A DNA stretch of 64,000 bases, taken from NCBI RefSeq assembly GCF_030717955.1, contig NZ_JAUZVY010000003.1:248001-312000 (forward strand). Reading direction: 5' to 3'. Source of the DNA: Alkalimonas delamerensis. Lineage in GTDB: Bacteria; Pseudomonadota; Gammaproteobacteria; Enterobacterales; Alteromonadaceae. How positions within the stretch are numbered: position 1 is the first letter of the stretch; the number at the start of each line of letters is the position of its first letter. Positions 62,732-64,000 of this stretch are shown one piece after another. Under the pieces are notes generated by a model, which worked only from the letters and a program-made list of their open reading frames with translations, did not search any database and was not told where the DNA came from. The position numbers were made by a program, and so were the translations under genes.

Positions 62732-63030
62732 CAGTTGGGCCTTACGATGGCCATGTCGCCCACCACAGTGTTCCAGGCACGCACTTCCCAGCGGCCCACC
62801 AAAGCGTTTACAACATAAGGATCCTGCTGGGCAAATTGCTCTGCTACGGCCGGGCTGTCGCCCTGAAACAGCAACACAGCTCCATCGACTGGCTCGGCCA
62901 GGGCTCCGGCTAAAATCAAGTCGCCACGGCTATGGGCGGCTTTCGCATGTGCCAGATGCTGACCGCGGAAGGCTTCCCGGCGTTGGACGTAATTCTCTAC
63001 CAGGTCATGATAAAACAGCAAATAGTGCAT
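62731..63030 (-). CDS. YciI-like protein
   Basis: 99 residues. Starts MHYLLFYHDLVENYVQRREAFRGQHLAHAKAAHSRGDLILAGAL, with the conserved His and Asp of the YCII ferredoxin-like fold, then DGAVLLFQGDSPAVAEQFAQQDPYVVNALVGRWEVRAWNTVVG. First gene of a likely YciI / zinc-ribbon / DUF962 operon. Function of the family is unclear. Confidence 0.9.
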   Translation of the reverse strand: MHYLLFYHDLVENYVQRREAFRGQHLAHAKAAHSRGDLILAGALAEPVDGAVLLFQGDSPAVAEQFAQQDPYVVNALVGRWEVRAWNTVVGDMAIVRPN

Positions 63031-63093
63031 TGGGTTCTCCCTTTGGCATTCTGATTATCATACCGTGCAGCTATCGGACTGCAAGCGACTTTG

Positions 63094-64000
63094 TCAGGGT
63101 ACCGATTGTTTCACCTGCGCCACCACCTGCCTGGCCAGTGCCCGCGCCGTGGTCCATTTGCCACCACTGACGGTGAGCAACTGTTGCTGCCAGTGCAGAC
63201 GGTATTCCCGACTGGCCCGGCTGCTGTCATGGCTGCTTTTTAACAGCGGTCGCACTCCGGCAAAGCTTTCCAGCACGTCGGCTGCAGTCACCTTTGGGGT
63301 AAAATACTGATTGTACACGGCCAGCAGTTCATCGCGTTCGGCTTCGGAGCAGGCAATGGGCTCATGCAGTTGTTGTCGTACTTCGGTGGTGCCCAGTAAG
63401 CAATGGGACTGGTAGGGCAGGGCAAAGGCAATACGAGAACTGTTTGGCACCTCCAGCATGTGGCCATAGCGCCCTATACCGGGCAGCAGCAAATGGCTGC
63501 CACGCACCAGATCCAGCGATTGAGCCGGGGTTAGCTGTGAACGCTGCAACAAATCCTCGCTCCAGGGGCCGGCCACATTGATAATACGATCAAAGGTCTG
63601 CCAGCCTGCTTGCAGTTGCAAACGCGCATCGGGCGTCACCCGGATGACGGGCTGATGCTCCAGCAGCACAACGCCGCGTCTACGGCATTGCTCGGCCACC
63701 CAAAGTCCCAGCCGATAATCGTCCATCTGACCATCGAAAAAAAGGTAAGCCCCTGTTAAACCATCGGTGTTTAAATAGGGGGAGCAGCGCTGTATTTGCG
63801 TTGGGGTTAGCCAGCGGTGGCGGCCAATGCCGGTTCGGCCAGCAAAAAAGTCGTACAATGCCAGGCCAATTTTCAGCTGCCAACGCGACCGGCGGCTGCC
63901 GTGGTAGAGTGGGTAAAGTAAGGGCAAGCGCCGGGTTAACTGTGGGCTGTGATCCAGCCACCAGCGTCGCTCCTTTAGGGCCTCATGCACCAGCCGGAAT
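63094..64000 (-). CDS. FAD-dependent oxidoreductase, GlpD-like (3' part)
   Basis: The last 302 codons of a gene entering from the right edge; the frame stays open at 64000 (FRLVHEALKERRWW). It matches the glycerol-3-phosphate dehydrogenase group: ERRWWLDHSPQLTRRLPLLYPLY, YDFFAGRTGIGRHRWLTP, GAYLFFDGQMDDYRLGLWVAEQCRRRGVVLLEH, IINVAGPWSEDLL, VRGSHLLLP, GTTEV and FAGVRPLL. It stops soon after GGKWTTARALA, so the C-terminal domain usual in GlpD is absent. The FAD-binding N terminus is outside the window, so the exact substrate stays open. Confidence 0.85.
   Translation of the reverse strand, partial: FRLVHEALKERRWWLDHSPQLTRRLPLLYPLYHGSRRSRWQLKIGLALYDFFAGRTGIGRHRWLTPTQIQRCSPYLNTDGLTGAYLFFDGQMDDYRLGLWVAEQCRRRGVVLLEHQPVIRVTPDARLQLQAGWQTFDRIINVAGPWSEDLLQRSQLTPAQSLDLVRGSHLLLPGIGRYGHMLEVPNSSRIAFALPYQSHCLLGTTEVRQQLHEPIACSEAERDELLAVYNQYFTPKVTAADVLESFAGVRPLLKSSHDSSRASREYRLHWQQQLLTVSGGKWTTARALARQVVAQVKQSVP

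Overview
The window reads as chromosome of a gammaproteobacterium. The core order queA-tgt-yajC-secD-secF, the pepA-holC-valS block divergent from lptF-lptG, and the mix of TIGR03545/TIGR03546, DUF3422 and DUF5916-type proteins point to the Alteromonadales-like free-living group (Rheinheimera / Alishewanella / Alkalimonas type). That placement is an inference from gene content, not a measured phylogeny.

Layout. 1-2.6 kb: 5' part of a secreted subtilase, an OxyR-like regulator, and a periplasmic solute-binding-like protein. 2.75-10.5 kb: housekeeping (queuosine queA and tgt, protein export yajC-secD-secF, a rhodanese, suhB, dusC). 10.6-13.1 kb: a large surface lipoprotein. 13.6-21.5 kb: an accessory island of orphan Rhs toxin tips, each followed by an exported immunity-like protein, interspersed with REP-associated Y1 transposase elements (one intact, one decayed). 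21.5-25.9 kb: small accessory genes (binding-protein-like, DUF4386, DJ-1/AraC regulator, BrnT-BrnA toxin-antitoxin). 26-37 kb: envelope and transport genes (TIGR03545/03546 pair, DUF5916-like outer-membrane protein, NhaC antiporter, PhoX phosphatase, lipase with a coupled membrane-anchored partner). 37-44.3 kb: valS-holC-pepA and divergent lptFG. 44.3-57.4 kb: RDD, DUF3422, a two-component pair whose divergent genes overlap at their 5' ends, and a 2425-residue secreted InlB-repeat protein ending in a GlyGly-CTERM-like signal followed by an outer-membrane barrel. 57.4-64 kb: tRNA-Leu(CAA), a Tat-exported TIM-barrel protein, GNAT, GGDEF, an FG-GAP lipoprotein, DUF962, zinc ribbon, YciI, and the 3' part of a GlpD-like oxidoreductase.

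The most notable region is 13.6-21.5 kb. Three truncated rhs segments carry three unrelated C-terminal tips. Two share a 1029-bp nearly identical core that ends at the same codon before diverging; the third keeps only the last few core residues, directly behind a transposase element. None has a normal start codon or an N-terminal Rhs part. All four immunity-like products, including an ankyrin protein that ends against the first core fragment, have lipoprotein or Sec signals. This looks like a silent store of toxin/immunity cassettes whose toxins act in the cell envelope, ready to recombine into a full-length rhs gene elsewhere. The second notable object is the giant exoprotein at 49-56.3 kb, which joins a probable sortase-like processing signal to a second signal-like segment and an OmpA-type barrel in one reading frame.
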